From Pollenia angustigena (taxonomy: Eukaryota > Arthropoda > Insecta > Diptera > Polleniidae), in the NCBI GenBank assembly GCA_930367215.1, contig OV884059.1:67055393-67119392 (forward strand): a stretch of DNA of 64,000 nucleotides. The letters are read 5' to 3'. Every line of letters begins with the position of its first letter. Positions within the stretch are counted from its first letter, which is position 1. The notes below the pieces were generated by a model, which saw only the letters and a list, made by a program, of their open reading frames with translations, had not been told where the DNA came from and did no database searches. The position numbers and the translations under genes are program-made. This document shows positions 1 to 10,067 of the stretch, piece by piece.

Positions 1-59
1 AGCCTTGCTGTCCGTAAATATGCATATATATATATATATACATACGACAGTACCTCAGC

Positions 60-600
60 CAGTTTGCCGACCGCCTTATGGCAGAGATTTCTGCCTGAAA
101 TTTACTGCTGTCTTTTGGAAGCCTAAAAAGGACCTAAATGCCCAATTCGTCGATGTAGAAACCCCCGCTTATCCTGCTGTCTATCTTAGAATTATAAGTG
201 TAGACCGTTTGAGACGGTTCCAGAGGTCGCGTATTAGCGAACAGCTCATCACCATTGCCATGATGAACTGTGAAAAAGGGTTCCGGAGTGCAATAGCCTA
301 GTCTCGGCAGTTCTCATGATGCGTGACCCTGGCATGACCATAGTAGACCAGAGGCCAATAGCCCCCAGTCAAATCGCAGAAATTTTAGCTAACTGTTCGG
401 CCTTGATGTTAACTGGCAATCCAATTCAACATAGTAAACAGCGCCTTCGTCAGTGATCCCGTGATCATCAAAGCAACCAACCTATATACTTCCTTAAGCA
501 TCCTAAAGTTCCGCCCCCTAACCACGGCAGGCCACCACACTGTGACCCCATAAAAGAGGAGTGGTTTTACCACAGCATCGAAGATCCATTCAACGCCCTC
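60..600 (-). pseudogene. Decayed LINE fragment: end of reverse transcriptase and RNase H
   Basis: On the minus strand the region first reads a segment resembling the C-terminal connection of R1/LOA-like LINE polymerases (VTVWWPAVVRGRNFR, then EVYRLVALMITGSLTKALF). Further along it reads a broken RNase H domain: YTYNSKIDSRISGG (from a YTDGSK-like motif) and SKFQAEISAIRRSANW (the catalytic Glu region). Several stops and frameshifts are present and the first catalytic Asp is lost, so this is a fossil. The order reverse transcriptase then RNase H fits the LINE layout. It is distinct from the better preserved RNase H copy at 58.8-59.8 kb. Confidence 0.65.
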
Positions 601-902
601 CTCCCAACTTAAAAATTTACTGCAATAATGGGTGCTTAAAAAAGCATAGAAAGTCTCAAGAAAATCAATGCAACTTCACAATCGGACTATTGATAATGAC
701 GTGCAAAAAGGAAAACTTAAAACACTAGTCATCTCTAAGCCCATATTGTAAAAAAGAAAAAAAATTTGCAAGCATTTGAAAGTGATTTTGCCCCTAATAT
801 ATTAAACGATATAACGGTCGAGTTGCCACCTGTCGATGTTGGAACAGCTATACACAAAAATGCTATTGGTGTTTAAAAACCTAAGAAAGTCCCAGTGACA
901 AA
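601..902. other. Stretch with no recognised gene
   Basis: A-rich DNA between two LINE fossils. Frames are short and nothing recognisable was found. The last 80 bases may be the decayed upstream part of the following reverse transcriptase fragment. Confidence 0.4.
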
Positions 903-1395
903 ATGATTTTTATTTTTAATTGTATTTTACGAATTGAATACTACTCTCCAAGAAACCTAAGTCATGAAAAGATCACACAAAAGCTAAGGCCTATAAGCTT
1001 TTTAGTTAATATATTTAAGCTCTCTGCAACGCTGTTGGTTTCAAAATTAACCGCGATTTTAAGTAAAAATAGATGCATTCCAGCCCATCAATTTGGAAGA
1101 AAACGTAACACAATCGAAGAAACGAATAGACGTATTAAGAAAAGTCCCTTCATTTATATTTTTAAGTTGTTGAAAAAGCAAATGTACCTGTTTACACAAA
1201 CAAACTGGTGGAAAGTATGTTGGTCACAAATTTGTTATTAAAGAAGATGATTTTTTAAGTTCTCTTCAGCCAATTGACGCTAGAATCCCTCAAGGAAGCA
1301 TCTTGGGCCGTCTTTTGTACTTAGTATATACTGTAGACATACCAACAATCATCCACACCAAAACTTTGCTCATTTTAAAATTGTATGCAACAGCT
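903..1395 (+). pseudogene. Jockey-clade reverse transcriptase fragment (fossil)
   Basis: Frame 3 reads FIFNCILRIEYYSP, LRPISFLVNIFKL, and LSKNRCIPAHQFG. These correspond to the IFNAILRIGYYP, YRPISLLSILSKLFEK and IIPAHQFGFRK motifs of the complete jockey-like copies elsewhere in the window. After a frameshift, about 1250-1370 reads ARIPQGSILGRLLYLVYTVD, the conserved GVPQGSILGPLLYxxYTAD block. The FADD catalytic motif that should follow is not intact. It is truncated on both sides and inactive. Confidence 0.8.
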
Positions 1396-1535
1396 TAACC
1401 CGTTGTGTCCCTTTTAAAAATGCACTTTTTCATTCATTGCGTAATAAAACTCACATGCAATCTAGGAGGGTAAGAGGGTTTAAACATTTCACAAAAATCA
1501 AAGTAATTTTTGGAAATACGAAATTTTTAATAAAT

Positions 1536-2153
1536 ACGATTTTGTTTTTCGTGCTTAATTCCCAATTTTTATTCTTGATAAAAAAAACCAAAATATATAG
1601 TTGGAGGATAAGCTAGTTTCTATGCGCATTTCACTGGTTGTTTAGGCCAGATCAACAAGAAACATTCTCCCAAGAAAGCCAAAGATATTAGCAAACAAAA
1701 CTTCAGAGTGAATAAGAATTGCAAACACTCAAAAGGTCTTATTTGCAACGATATCCAAGCTTAAGCAAAATATGTACCAACAACAAACAGTGTGTTTCTC
1801 TTTTCTAACATTCCCCACTACAATAAGTTGGAATTCTCCCAACAATAATTGTAGTTGTAACTACGTTAAGAAAAATCAAAATAAAAACTAAAACCATTGT
1901 TTTCGCAAGAAAATCAAAATAAAGCAAGTTGCCAGTTCAGTTTATTTAAGCCGTGTACTTGACAGTTTGCAATTCTCGTTCACTCTGAAGTATGGTTTGC
2001 TAATATCTTTGGCTTTTCTAACATTTTTTGGGATAATGTTTTCTGATGATCTGGCCTAAGCAACCAGTGAAATGCGCATAGGAATAGATTTTCCTTCAAC
2101 AATAAATTTCAGTGTTTTTATCATGAATAAAAATTGTAAATTAAGCACGCAAC
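1536..2153. mobile_element. Inverted-repeat MITE, family M1 (copy A, most complete)
   Basis: Two arms of about 140 bases face each other: the left one runs from CGTGCTTAATTCCCAATTTT to the GGCCAGATCA block near 1650, and the right one (about 2000-2153) is its reverse complement, ending GTAAATTAAGCACG. The centre carries CATTCCCCACTACAATAAG and ATTGTAGTTGTAACTACG, which recur in other copies. No coding capacity is seen. Other partial copies lie near 18.0, 19.4, 53.6-54.4, 58.2 and 60.3 kb, which establishes a family. The transposase source is unknown. Confidence 0.8.
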
Positions 2154-2561
2154 GCCCTTAACGCAAAAAAGCTTAAGCGACATCATTTTCATCATTTTTC
2201 ATCATTTTATAGCAAAAACAATTTTATCTCAAGCGACAACCTTCATACACATTTTTTATGAAATAAAATAAAAAAACCTTCTCCTGTAAAGTTTTGTTAT
2301 TGTCCCTTAAGATTTTTTTGAGGTTATGGCTTGATATCTTTTGAAAATTTTTTTAATGTACAGAAGTACGAGTACCTTAAATAAAGGCTTCAATTGGTTT
2401 TTATGCCAATTTATAGCAAGTATCGCCAATAATCTTTCAACGTAAACGTTCAATATGCCGATACACGCATATAGTTTTTTGGTCCCCTCTGTTAGAATTA
2501 AAATCTTGTTATTTAAAAAAGTGTTTGATTTCGCTATCTTTAAGAAAAAATTTCCTTATAG
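2154..2561. other. Intronic DNA upstream of first receptor exon in window
   Basis: A+T-rich intron with no recognisable gene. It ends in the pyrimidine-rich acceptor of the exon at 2562. Confidence 0.6.
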
Positions 2562-2918
2562 ACGCAGCCAGCTTTAATGTTCGATTCTGTTTTCGCTTTT
2601 GCCACCGGTCTAAAGGCACTAGATGGTGTACATGCCTTGCAGTTGCGAAATTTATCATGTGACCTTGAAGATGCATGGAATGATGGCCTCTCTCTATACA
2701 ATTACATCAATTCTGCAAACATAAACGGGCTAACTGGCAACATAGATCTTACAGAAGGAAGAAGAAATAATTTTAAAGTCGATCTGCTAAAACTGAAACA
2801 AGAACGCATAATGAAAGTTGGTTTCTGGACACCCGATGAAGGTGTTAATATTACAGATCCCACGGCATTTTATGACACAAATACAGCAAACATTACATTA
2901 TTAGTAATGACGAGAGAG
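2562..2918 (+). CDS. Kainate receptor exon 1 of window: C-terminal part of amino-terminal domain
   Basis: 119 codons, opened by an acceptor ending ttatag and closed by GAG|gtaaat. The product begins TQPALMFDSVFAFATGL and contains LSCDLEDAWNDG and INGLTGNIDL. These match the last part of the LIVBP-like amino-terminal domain of kainate subunits, which drives subunit assembly. It ends NITLLVMTRE, and the next exon resumes with EKPYVMV, rebuilding the conserved VTTREEKPYV-type boundary into the S1 ligand-binding lobe. The internal ATG at 2577 is a Met codon inside the exon and not a start site. Phase 0 at the 3' side. Confidence is high because reading frame, both splice sites and the homology agree. 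Confidence 0.93.
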
Positions 2919-3389
2919 GTAAATATTTCTTGTTCATTGTTTTAAAGATAATACTATAGTACAAATATATAAACGATTGTTAATCAATAAGTTCGACATT
3001 TTTTTTTATAAAGTACAGTTATTTAGAAAAATTTAATTTTAAAATTAGGACTTTTAAGAAAAAGTGCAACCTTAAGTCCCGAAAGATGCTGTTGACATTT
3101 GCAGAGGCAGTATTCTACAGACTCTTCTTCATTATCGATCTGAAAACTTTTACAAGAGATTTAAGGTCTTATGTATGTAAAAAAACGCATCAACGCATTT
3201 GTATTGTTGTATGTTGCAACTGTTTTAATTGCAATAATTTTGTCATTGACAGTAAGCGGTATTTTAAGCAACTTTGCAATGCTAGATGCACACTACGTGA
3301 CAGCAGGTATATATAAATATTAGTCGAGAAAATTTACAACGTGAGTTTTGAAGCATTGGTAGATTTGTTTGACGTTTATAAATCAAGGA

Positions 3390-3950
3390 CTTAATAGTTA
3401 TAACTTTTATTCGATAAAAATTGCGAATAATAATTACGAATAAATTTATATTTTATGTATTAAGAATAATTATTATTTCCAATTTTTATTTTTAAAAATT
3501 GATGATAACTATTATGGGTATCAAATAAAAGAATTTCTCAAACATAACTATTACTATTCGAAAGATATATTACTAATTGTTTTTAATAGTTATGAATAAG
3601 AAATAACATAACAGTTATAACTAATTTTAATGTGTATGTATATATGCACATGTATAATCTGCAAAAATAAAACAATTAATAGCAAGAAAACATTCAAAAT
3701 AATTATTATCGTAAATAAAAACAATAAAAATCTTTAGTAATAGTTATCTGTAAGAGAAATAAATATGTATCGATCTTAATAGTTATGAGCCAATGTAAAA
3801 AGATATTAATTGGATATAATAGTTATGTTTAACAAATATTTATTTTCATTATACATAATAATTATGAGCAATTTTTAAGAATATTTCTTAAAAGTGGTCA
3901 ATTTTTTGGTACCTGAAAAATTACCATAATTGTTATTTAGGGTCCTTGTT
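3390..3950. repeat. Degenerate cluster of AATAGTTAT-like motifs
   Basis: The motif AATAGTTAT or its reverse complement ATAACTATT recurs at least eight times within about 560 bases at irregular spacing and in both orientations. Spacing is not constant, so it is not a simple tandem array. It may be a decayed satellite or just a low-complexity intron. Confidence 0.5.
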
Positions 3951-4274
3951 ATAAATAATTGTTAACAAATGTCAGCGTTCGAGTATCACGGATGCAAATG
4001 CAATACACGTATAAAAAAAGCTATACTAATTTTATAAGTGAGGGCTTATACGCTTCATTTTTTGAGTTTTTGGTGAGAGAAGAAAGAAGAATGGGAGATG
4101 CTTGTGCACGTCTGTACGAATGGCAAAATTGACGATTTTGGAACCTTTAAGGAAGTCCTCAAACACAAAAAAATTTGTTTCTTTTATTTTTCCCTGTGAA
4201 CAAAATTGGTGTTGTTTTAAAGCATATACGTTAGTGAGTCCCAAAAATAAATTATTTTTTTATTTCCATGGGTG

Positions 4275-5200
4275 GGTCGGATTTTTTTGCCAAAAATCGA
4301 GTTTACCGGTCTTTTTTTGAGTATTCTTCGTAAACTTCGTCAAAACCTGCGATTTTCTTCACTATTAAGGAAATAATTTAAGAGAAAAATTACCAAGCTT
4401 TATTTTTGTGCGCTTCACTGTAAGTTTTTGCAATGAATTTGCTCAGTTAGGTACCCTACATTAAAATTTTTGGTTCGATAACTACAAACTTATTAATTAT
4501 TAAAAACTTTTCTTTCAAAACATTGAGTTAAATGGCAAAAAATAGTAGTGAGAACGATGGAGTAAATTTTAATAGAAGACAACCTTAAAAATAAAGAAAT
4601 TCAAGGATTAATTTTCAAAACCATGCTAATTTTTTTGAAGCATTGATTTTTTCAAAACAGATGCAAGCAACAAAGTTAAACATTTACAAGTGGTTAACGA
4701 GGTGTTGCTTTGGCCAACTGTTACTTCAATGTCACAACTTCTGAAACAGATTTTGAGATTTTTAAGCAAAGCAAAAGCAAAAGTTTGATTTTAATTTGTT
4801 TGTTGGGTATGAGTAATAATATCATAAACTGGTTAAAAATCTGAAAACCGGTATAAATCAGGAACCGTTAGAGCAAATTTTAAAATATTTGTTTCTAAAT
4901 TAATTTACAAGAATTGATCTTTTAAACTGCGTTGTTATTTTTTTTCCTTTTTTAAGAAAATTTGTAAAGTTATAAAACGTTTTTTATAAAATTTATTGAA
5001 AAAATACGAACAATTTTAATGTAGGGTACCTAAATGAGCAAATTCATTACAAAAACTTATAGGCGAATGCACATAAGACTAAAGCTTGGACATTTTTCTT
5101 TTAAATTATTTCCTTAGAAGTTAAGAAAATCGTGGTTTTTGACAAAGTTATGAAGAAAACTCAAAAAAAAAAACGGCACACCCGATTTTTGGCATGAATT
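4275..5200. mobile_element. Foldback element with arms of about 190 bases
   Basis: The left arm (about 4275-4471) ends in TTTGCTCAGTTAGGTACCCT and ACATTAAAATT. The right arm (about 5013-5200) starts AATTTTAATGTAGGGTACCT and continues as an imperfect reverse complement through the AAATTATTTCCTTA and AAAAATCGGGTGTG-like blocks. The spacer of about 540 bases has no gene. The arms have drifted, so the insertion is old. No target duplication was identified. Confidence 0.75.
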
Positions 5201-5525
5201 CGACTTGAGCGACCTATAAACCTCTTCCGAAAAATCTCAAAAATACTCTACCCTGCAAGCCTTAAATTCTGCTTGAGCCCCAAACAGATTGCTGAGACCA
5301 TTTCGAAAACTTAAAAAGGGAATTTGAAAGGAATTGAACAGCGAAAGTTGAATCGTATAAACTCTGACTGATAGATAGTTAAATAAGAAAATAAGGAATA
5401 CATAATAACCTTATCTGGCTTAATAATAAAGTAATGAAGAGCAGTTATGGAACTATCGATCAGTCCTCGTGGATATAGGTATTACATAGTTTATAAATAA
5501 TTATTTTTTTTCAAAATTTTATTAG

Positions 5526-5729
5526 GAAAAACCTTATGTTATGGTTAAAGAAGATGCAAATCTAACTGGTAATGCTCGTTTCGAAGGATTTTGTATTGAT
5601 CTTCTTAAGGCTATAGCCGCTCAAGTGGGATTTCACTACAAAATTGAAGTGGTTCCGGATAATATGTATGGTGTATATAACCCTGAAACACAGACTTGGA
5701 ACGGTATTGTACGGGAACTAATGGAAAGG
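5526..5729 (+). CDS. Kainate receptor exon 2 of window: S1 ligand-binding lobe
   Basis: 68 codons between acceptor ttattag and donor AGG|gtaaga, phase 0 on both sides. It encodes EKPYVMVKEDANLTG, the FEGFCIDLLKAIAAQVGF helix and WNGIVRELMER, the core of the S1 half of the glutamate-binding clamshell. FEGFCIDL corresponds to FEGYCIDL of vertebrate GluK subunits. Reading through the donor would end after a few lysine- and phenylalanine-rich residues, so splicing is required. The following intron (5730-12345) is 6.6 kb and contains the nested mariner/TTAA/Harbinger stack. Confidence 0.95.
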
Positions 5730-6500
5730 GTAAGAAAATTTTTTCTATATTTTTACAAACCCTTTAAGTAAACTTTTCGTTTTAAATTAAAAAAATACAA
5801 AAGTATATATTATTTATGCATATGGGTAATTAGGTGTACTAGGTCACCTAATTCTTTTTTTACACGGTATATAAGTTCCAAGCAAACCCGTCCTTTTTTC
5901 AACTACTTTAAAATAAAGTTTGTTAATATGAATTTGATAAGTAGCTGGACTTAAAAATTAAATTCTTACCAACAACAAATTTTATGACGCAGTGAAATTT
6001 GGAGTAACTGCGCTAAAAAGATTACAGTTAATAAAACATTTAATAAATTTTTTTCTAGATCATATCTTATCAAAACCGTATAAAATAAAGACCGCGTAAA
6101 CACATAACTAGGTGTACTCTGTCCAAATTCGTGGAACATGTTGAGCAACATTTTTTATTTAATGCTAGGAACGAACACAACTGGGACGAACGGCGAATTT
6201 CGCCAAACACGACGAATTTTTTTCTTTGTATTATCTCATATTTGGATGTCACGTGCGACATTAAAAAGCAAAATGTTCTATTAGTGCGTCGAAAGCAAAT
6301 ACAGAAAGTTCCTTAAGTATCGGGAACGAACAGAGATTTTTTTATAATATTAAAATAAAAGAAACCTTTCTGGAAAATCACATATCTTGATCTTGGTACT
6401 TATAAAGGATGGTTAAATTTTAAGGGCCGATGTTGAATGTAAACCAAACCTAAACGTCAAGCTTTTTCTGCATTTCAATTGACATTACTCAATTTCAGAC
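5730..6500. other. Intronic DNA, no recognised element
   Basis: Start of the 6.6 kb intron after the S1 exon. Frames are short; no motif recognised. Confidence 0.5.
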
Positions 6501-6655
6501 TAACTCAATTTGAACCATAGAAAGATACACAGTCGAGCAATGCGTTAACACGTTGGCTGCCAAAGCCTTTTTAGAATTTTGATCGTTCAGTAGCAATGTC
6601 ATTTAACCATTTTGGTCACCTGAGGCCAACAACTTATTTTTGTTCTTTTTTGTTT

Positions 6656-6888
6656 CTTAGTGCCTAAAAATAAGTTTGAACTACTCGCGAATTTATTTTG
6701 GTCCCTAATTTTGCAGTTATAACGGTTTTTTTGTGTCGCACATTTTCGTGCGACATGGCCTGGGAGAACATAAAACATGTTGTGGGGCCACGTCGCACGA
6801 AAATGTGCGACACAAAAAAACCGTTATAGCTGCAAATTAGGGACCAAAAAATATCGCGAGTAGTCAAAACTTATTTTTAGGCACTAAG
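6656..6888. repeat. Inverted-repeat hairpin inside the TTAA element
   Basis: CTTAGTGCCTAAAAATAAG at the left is matched by CTTATTTTTAGGCACTAAG at the right. The arms continue through ACTCGCGA, TTGGTCCCTAATTT, GCAGTTATAACGG and GTGTCGCACATTTTCGTGC blocks, about 100 bases each with few mismatches. The spacer is about 40 bases. The arm includes the same GTGTCGCAC..GTGCGAC motif as the 44-base array, so it shares an origin with it. Confidence 0.85.
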
Positions 6889-7266
6889 AAGAAGAGGAAG
6901 CATCAGTTTTGATAAATTTACATTTTAATATCACTATTTTTGCACTCCATTAACAAATTGATTTTTTAATTTTAAGTTTATGGTTTTTCTACTGATCTCC
7001 AAATTGAATTTCTAATTTTAAGTGTATTGTTTTTCTGCAGATCTCCATTTGAATTTGCATACATATATGTATATTGTTATACATTTTTTTGCTCATAAAT
7101 TAATTGATTTTTAAAAGAATTAATAAAAATACAAATTAAAATTTCCAACTTTTTTATTACCCAAAAAAATACTATTAAAAATACACAGCGGCCATGGGAA
7201 ATATACCAAAATGTTCACCACAGGCCAGAGAATCCAAATTCCATGTAAAATTCCATATTAAAATGT

Positions 7267-7418
7267 ACGAAAATGTGCGACGTGGCCTAAGGGTAACATT
7301 TAGGTGTCGCACGAAAGTGTGCGACGTGGCCTCAGGGTAACATCTGGGTGTCGCACGAAAATGTGCGACGTGGCGTCTGGGTAACATCTGGGTGTCGCAT
7401 GAAAACGTGCGACGTGGC
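7267..7418. repeat. 44-base tandem repeat, about 3.5 units
   Basis: The anchor GCGACGTGGC occurs at 7277, 7321, 7365 and 7409, an exact 44-base period. Each unit contains GGGTAACAT, then GTGTCGCACGAAA, then GTGCGACGTGGC, so each unit includes a small hairpin around CGCAC/GTGCG. It lies at the inner side of the right terminus of the TTAA element and may be a subterminal transposase-binding repeat of it. Confidence 0.88.
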
Positions 7419-7884
7419 AGCCAACGTGTTAAAGTAATTCCGGCTTAAAAATGGGCGTTCAAATCAAAGTGCATATCGTGCACTTCGTGATTTTTTCGGT
7501 CAATTTAATCGTTCAAATGTGTGTACAATCGGAAAAATTGTGCAAAAATGTAGGCAAACCGGGTCTGTAGGAGATGTGAAAACACCAGTGCATGCTCGTA
7601 CTGCAGAAAATATTGTTAGTGTTCGCTATAGTGTGGCTGAAGAACCGTCCACCTCATCTCGTCGTCGTGCCCAACAATTGCACCTCTCACGCTCGTCGTT
7701 GATTAACATTATGCATAAAGACTTGCATTTACACGTTAACACGGTGCAATTGACTCAAGAACTAAAGCCTCTTGACCATTCCAAACGTCGTCAATGGTCC
7801 GAATGGTGGCAAGAAATGGCAACAGTAGATGAACAATTTTCGAAGAAAGGCATCTTTAAGGCTCAGTTAGTCTTTCATTTCTGA

Positions 7885-8198
7885 TTCTGTTCTGCTCCGT
7901 GCCGTTCTGTTACGAAAATGTAATAAATACTTTTTCTGTAGTAACTTTTCAGCCATTTATGACAAATTTATTAGTTTTGCACCACATAAATTTGAAAAAA
8001 TTAAATTTTATGAATTCTTAAATTCAAAAACAGATTATTTTAATATAAATATGTATTTTTTATTATTTATTTTGCTGTCACTTACAATTACTTAAAAAGT
8101 TTTTGATTTTAAAAAACTGAACCGCAACAGAACAGAAAAACTAATAATTTTTATAGGTTTTTTAATAACAAAAACAAATCAGCTGATTCGTAACAGAA
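7885..8198. mobile_element. Probable small insertion in the mariner relic
   Basis: The mariner reading breaks near 7884 and resumes near 8195. Between them a 12-base inverted pair, TTCTGTTACGAA (7905-7916) and TTCGTAACAGAA (8187-8198), brackets A+T-rich DNA, and a further AACAGAACAGAAA copy lies near 8125. Borders and target duplication are not clear. Confidence 0.4.
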
Positions 8199-8386
8199 GC
8201 GAATGATAATCCAAGAGTGATTGTCGAAAAACCAATGGACTCACATAGAGTGACTGTTTGGTGCGGTTTATGAGCTGGCGGCAATATCAGGCCGTATTTT
8301 TGTTTTCTAAAATGAGCCCGAATTGGAAGATATGGATGTGTACGATATGTATGTTCCACTTGCCACACAGCTAACGAATCAATCAG

Positions 8387-8513
8387 TGGGGTAATTCTGT
8401 AACTTTTTAACGACAACAATTTGTCGTTAAGTAGTAAATTTTAGGTATTTTTAAGTCAAAATTTTGTACTTAACGACAAATTTTTGTCGTTAAAAAGTTA
8501 CAGAATTACCCCA
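8387..8513. mobile_element. Hairpin MITE of 127 bp with CAG target duplication
   Basis: Almost the entire element is a palindrome: TGGGGTAATTCTGTAACTTT followed by TTAACGACAA on the left is mirrored exactly at the right end, with a loop of about 40 bases. CAG flanks it on both sides (8384-8386, 8514-8516). It sits exactly at the left terminus of the Harbinger element, so it inserted into that terminus. Three-base duplication is compatible with a PIF/Harbinger-type transposase. Confidence 0.85.
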
Positions 8514-8798
8514 CAGGTATGTGATGAAAAACGATCGTTTTGAAAACGCAAATCAATTCTGAAAACGATATAGATGTGATGAATATTGATTGGTTTCATA
8601 TTCCAATTTTTGTTTCAATCCATTTTATTTTTTAAAAAATGCTACAACAATACCTAAGAAATACAACTCTGCATTTGTTAACGACAAATTGAAAAATACA
8701 TAAAAATTTACATTTTATAATTATTTTTAAATAAAAGTGTTTAAAATAAAAACAAAAACGTTAAAATTGCGCTTGTTGTAGCAGCAGCTTTAGTTGTA

Positions 8799-9943
8799 AT
8801 GGATGAAGAACACATAATTGAAAACATACAAAGAAAACAACTGCGGCATAAATCGAACCCTTTGGACCTTCCTGAAGATATGTAAGTGAAGTTTTTGTTA
8901 TTTTAAATACATATTTTCTTATATTATTTTTATACAGATTTATTCAATGCTACCGACTAAACAAAGAAGGCTTTATAATGATTTTGAATTTAATTGGGCA
9001 GAACTATGTGAAGACATCAATACCACTTACACTGCAATTGGCGGCTGTTTTAAGATTTTTTGCAGAAGGCTCCTTCTAGAGATCTGTTGGAAATGATGCG
9101 CATATTTCAATGCATCAAACAACAGTTTCAAAACTACTGGCAACACTCCTACCTTGCTTAGAAAGAAAACTTTGTAAAAAATTTATTAAAGTAAAATCAA
9201 CAGATGAAGATTTGAAAACATCAAAAAAGTTATTTTATGAAAAGCATGGTATACCAGGTATTGTTGGATGCACAGACGGAACGCATATTTCAATTAAAAG
9301 TTCAACTAATGAGGAATACCCTTACTTTAATAGAAAATGCATAAATGCCATGATTGTAAGTATTTGGTTTTATTAAGTGTACATATACCATTTCGATTAA
9401 AATATTTATATTTAGATATGTGATTATAAAACAAGTATTAAGAGTGTTGATGCCACAAGGCCTGGAGCAAGCCACGATTCATTTGTATGGAATATGAGCA
9501 AAGCTCGAAACTACTATGAATCTAGATATGAAAATGATGAAATTGGATCGTGGTTATTAGCTGATTCCGGATATGCCCTCGAAGCATTTGTTATGACGCC
9601 TAACAGGTCTCCAAATACAATTAACCAGCAAACTTTTAATAGAAAACATGCCTCGGCAAGATATGTTGTGGAAAGGACCATTGGAATATTAAAGAGTAGG
9701 TTTAGATGCTTGTCTCGCACTCTTTGGTATTCACCATCAAAGGTTGTTCAAATTATTAATATCTGTTGTGCCTTGCATAATCTGTGTATCTTCCTAAAAC
9801 TTAAAAATGTTGCTGAAATTGTGCAAGAAATAGATGATGATGACACCGCAGCACATGAGGAAAATAATGAACAAGGCGATGAAGCTATTCCAGGAAATAT
9901 CGTTGTAGTAAGAAATAATATTGCGAACAGTTTATTTTTATAA
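8799..9943 (+). pseudogene. Harbinger DDE transposase, three exons, one nonsense codon
   Basis: Exons 8799-8881, 8938-9355 and 9416-9943 join in frame (donors gtaagt, acceptors acag and ttag) for about 343 codons. It starts MDEEHIIENIQRKQ. Motifs include FIQCYRLNKEGF, GCTDGTHISIKSS (first catalytic Asp), DATRPGASHDSFVW, LLADSGYALE (second Asp) and VVERTIGILKSRFRCL (catalytic Glu), matching HARBI1-like nucleases that cut and join transposon ends. A TAG at 9077-9079 replaces the expected Gln of a GSYQ-like motif and would truncate the protein before the catalytic domain. Apart from this the frame is open, suggesting recent loss of function. Confidence 0.92.
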
Positions 9944-10067
9944 TAAACATATAAAACACTATTTTAAACACAAAACAATTCACTTTTATTAATGGTATAA
10001 TAGTAGCAAAAAAATGAATTCATTTATAATAATGTAAAAAAAAGGTAAAATAAAATAGATCTACAAT

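Larger units (their letters stand above)
6549..7428. mobile_element. TTAA-flanked non-autonomous element (piggyBac-like), 880 bp
   Basis: Ends are CACGTTGGCTGCCA at left and its exact reverse complement TGGCAGCCAACGTG at right, flanked on both sides by TTAA (6545-6548 and 7429-7432). TTAA duplication is typical of piggyBac and a few other superfamilies, and the TGCCA-type terminus is piggyBac-like. Removing the element with one TTAA rejoins the mariner codons GTT|AAA|GTA in frame, which proves the insertion event. The interior holds a large hairpin, a 44-base tandem array, and no transposase. Confidence 0.88.
6519..8383 (+). pseudogene. Mariner-family transposase relic, split by insertions
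   Basis: Reading starts with ERYTVEQCVKVI (start codon decayed to ATA), is interrupted by the TTAA-flanked element at 6549-7428, and resumes after a frameshift with NGRSNQSAYRALRDFFGQFN, then VCTIGKIVQKCRQTGSVGD (helix-turn-helix region), AQQLHLSRSSLINIM and VQLTQELKPLDHSKRRQW. After another apparent insertion it continues NPRVIVEKPMDSHRVTVWCG and CHTANESIS, the DDE-domain block seen in related copies. Internal deletions, frameshifts and lost catalytic residues make it inactive. It is cut at its 3' side by the Harbinger insertion, and I did not find its continuation beyond 11.23 kb. Confidence 0.8.

Noticed and set aside
5..301. Open frame of 98 codons on the + strand at the window start
   Set aside because: The minus strand reads a decayed RNase H and reverse transcriptase; the + frame is its shadow.
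7267..7418. CRISPR-like array suggested by regular 44-base repeats
   Set aside because: Units are contiguous, with no unique spacers, in a eukaryotic transposon; it is a simple tandem repeat.
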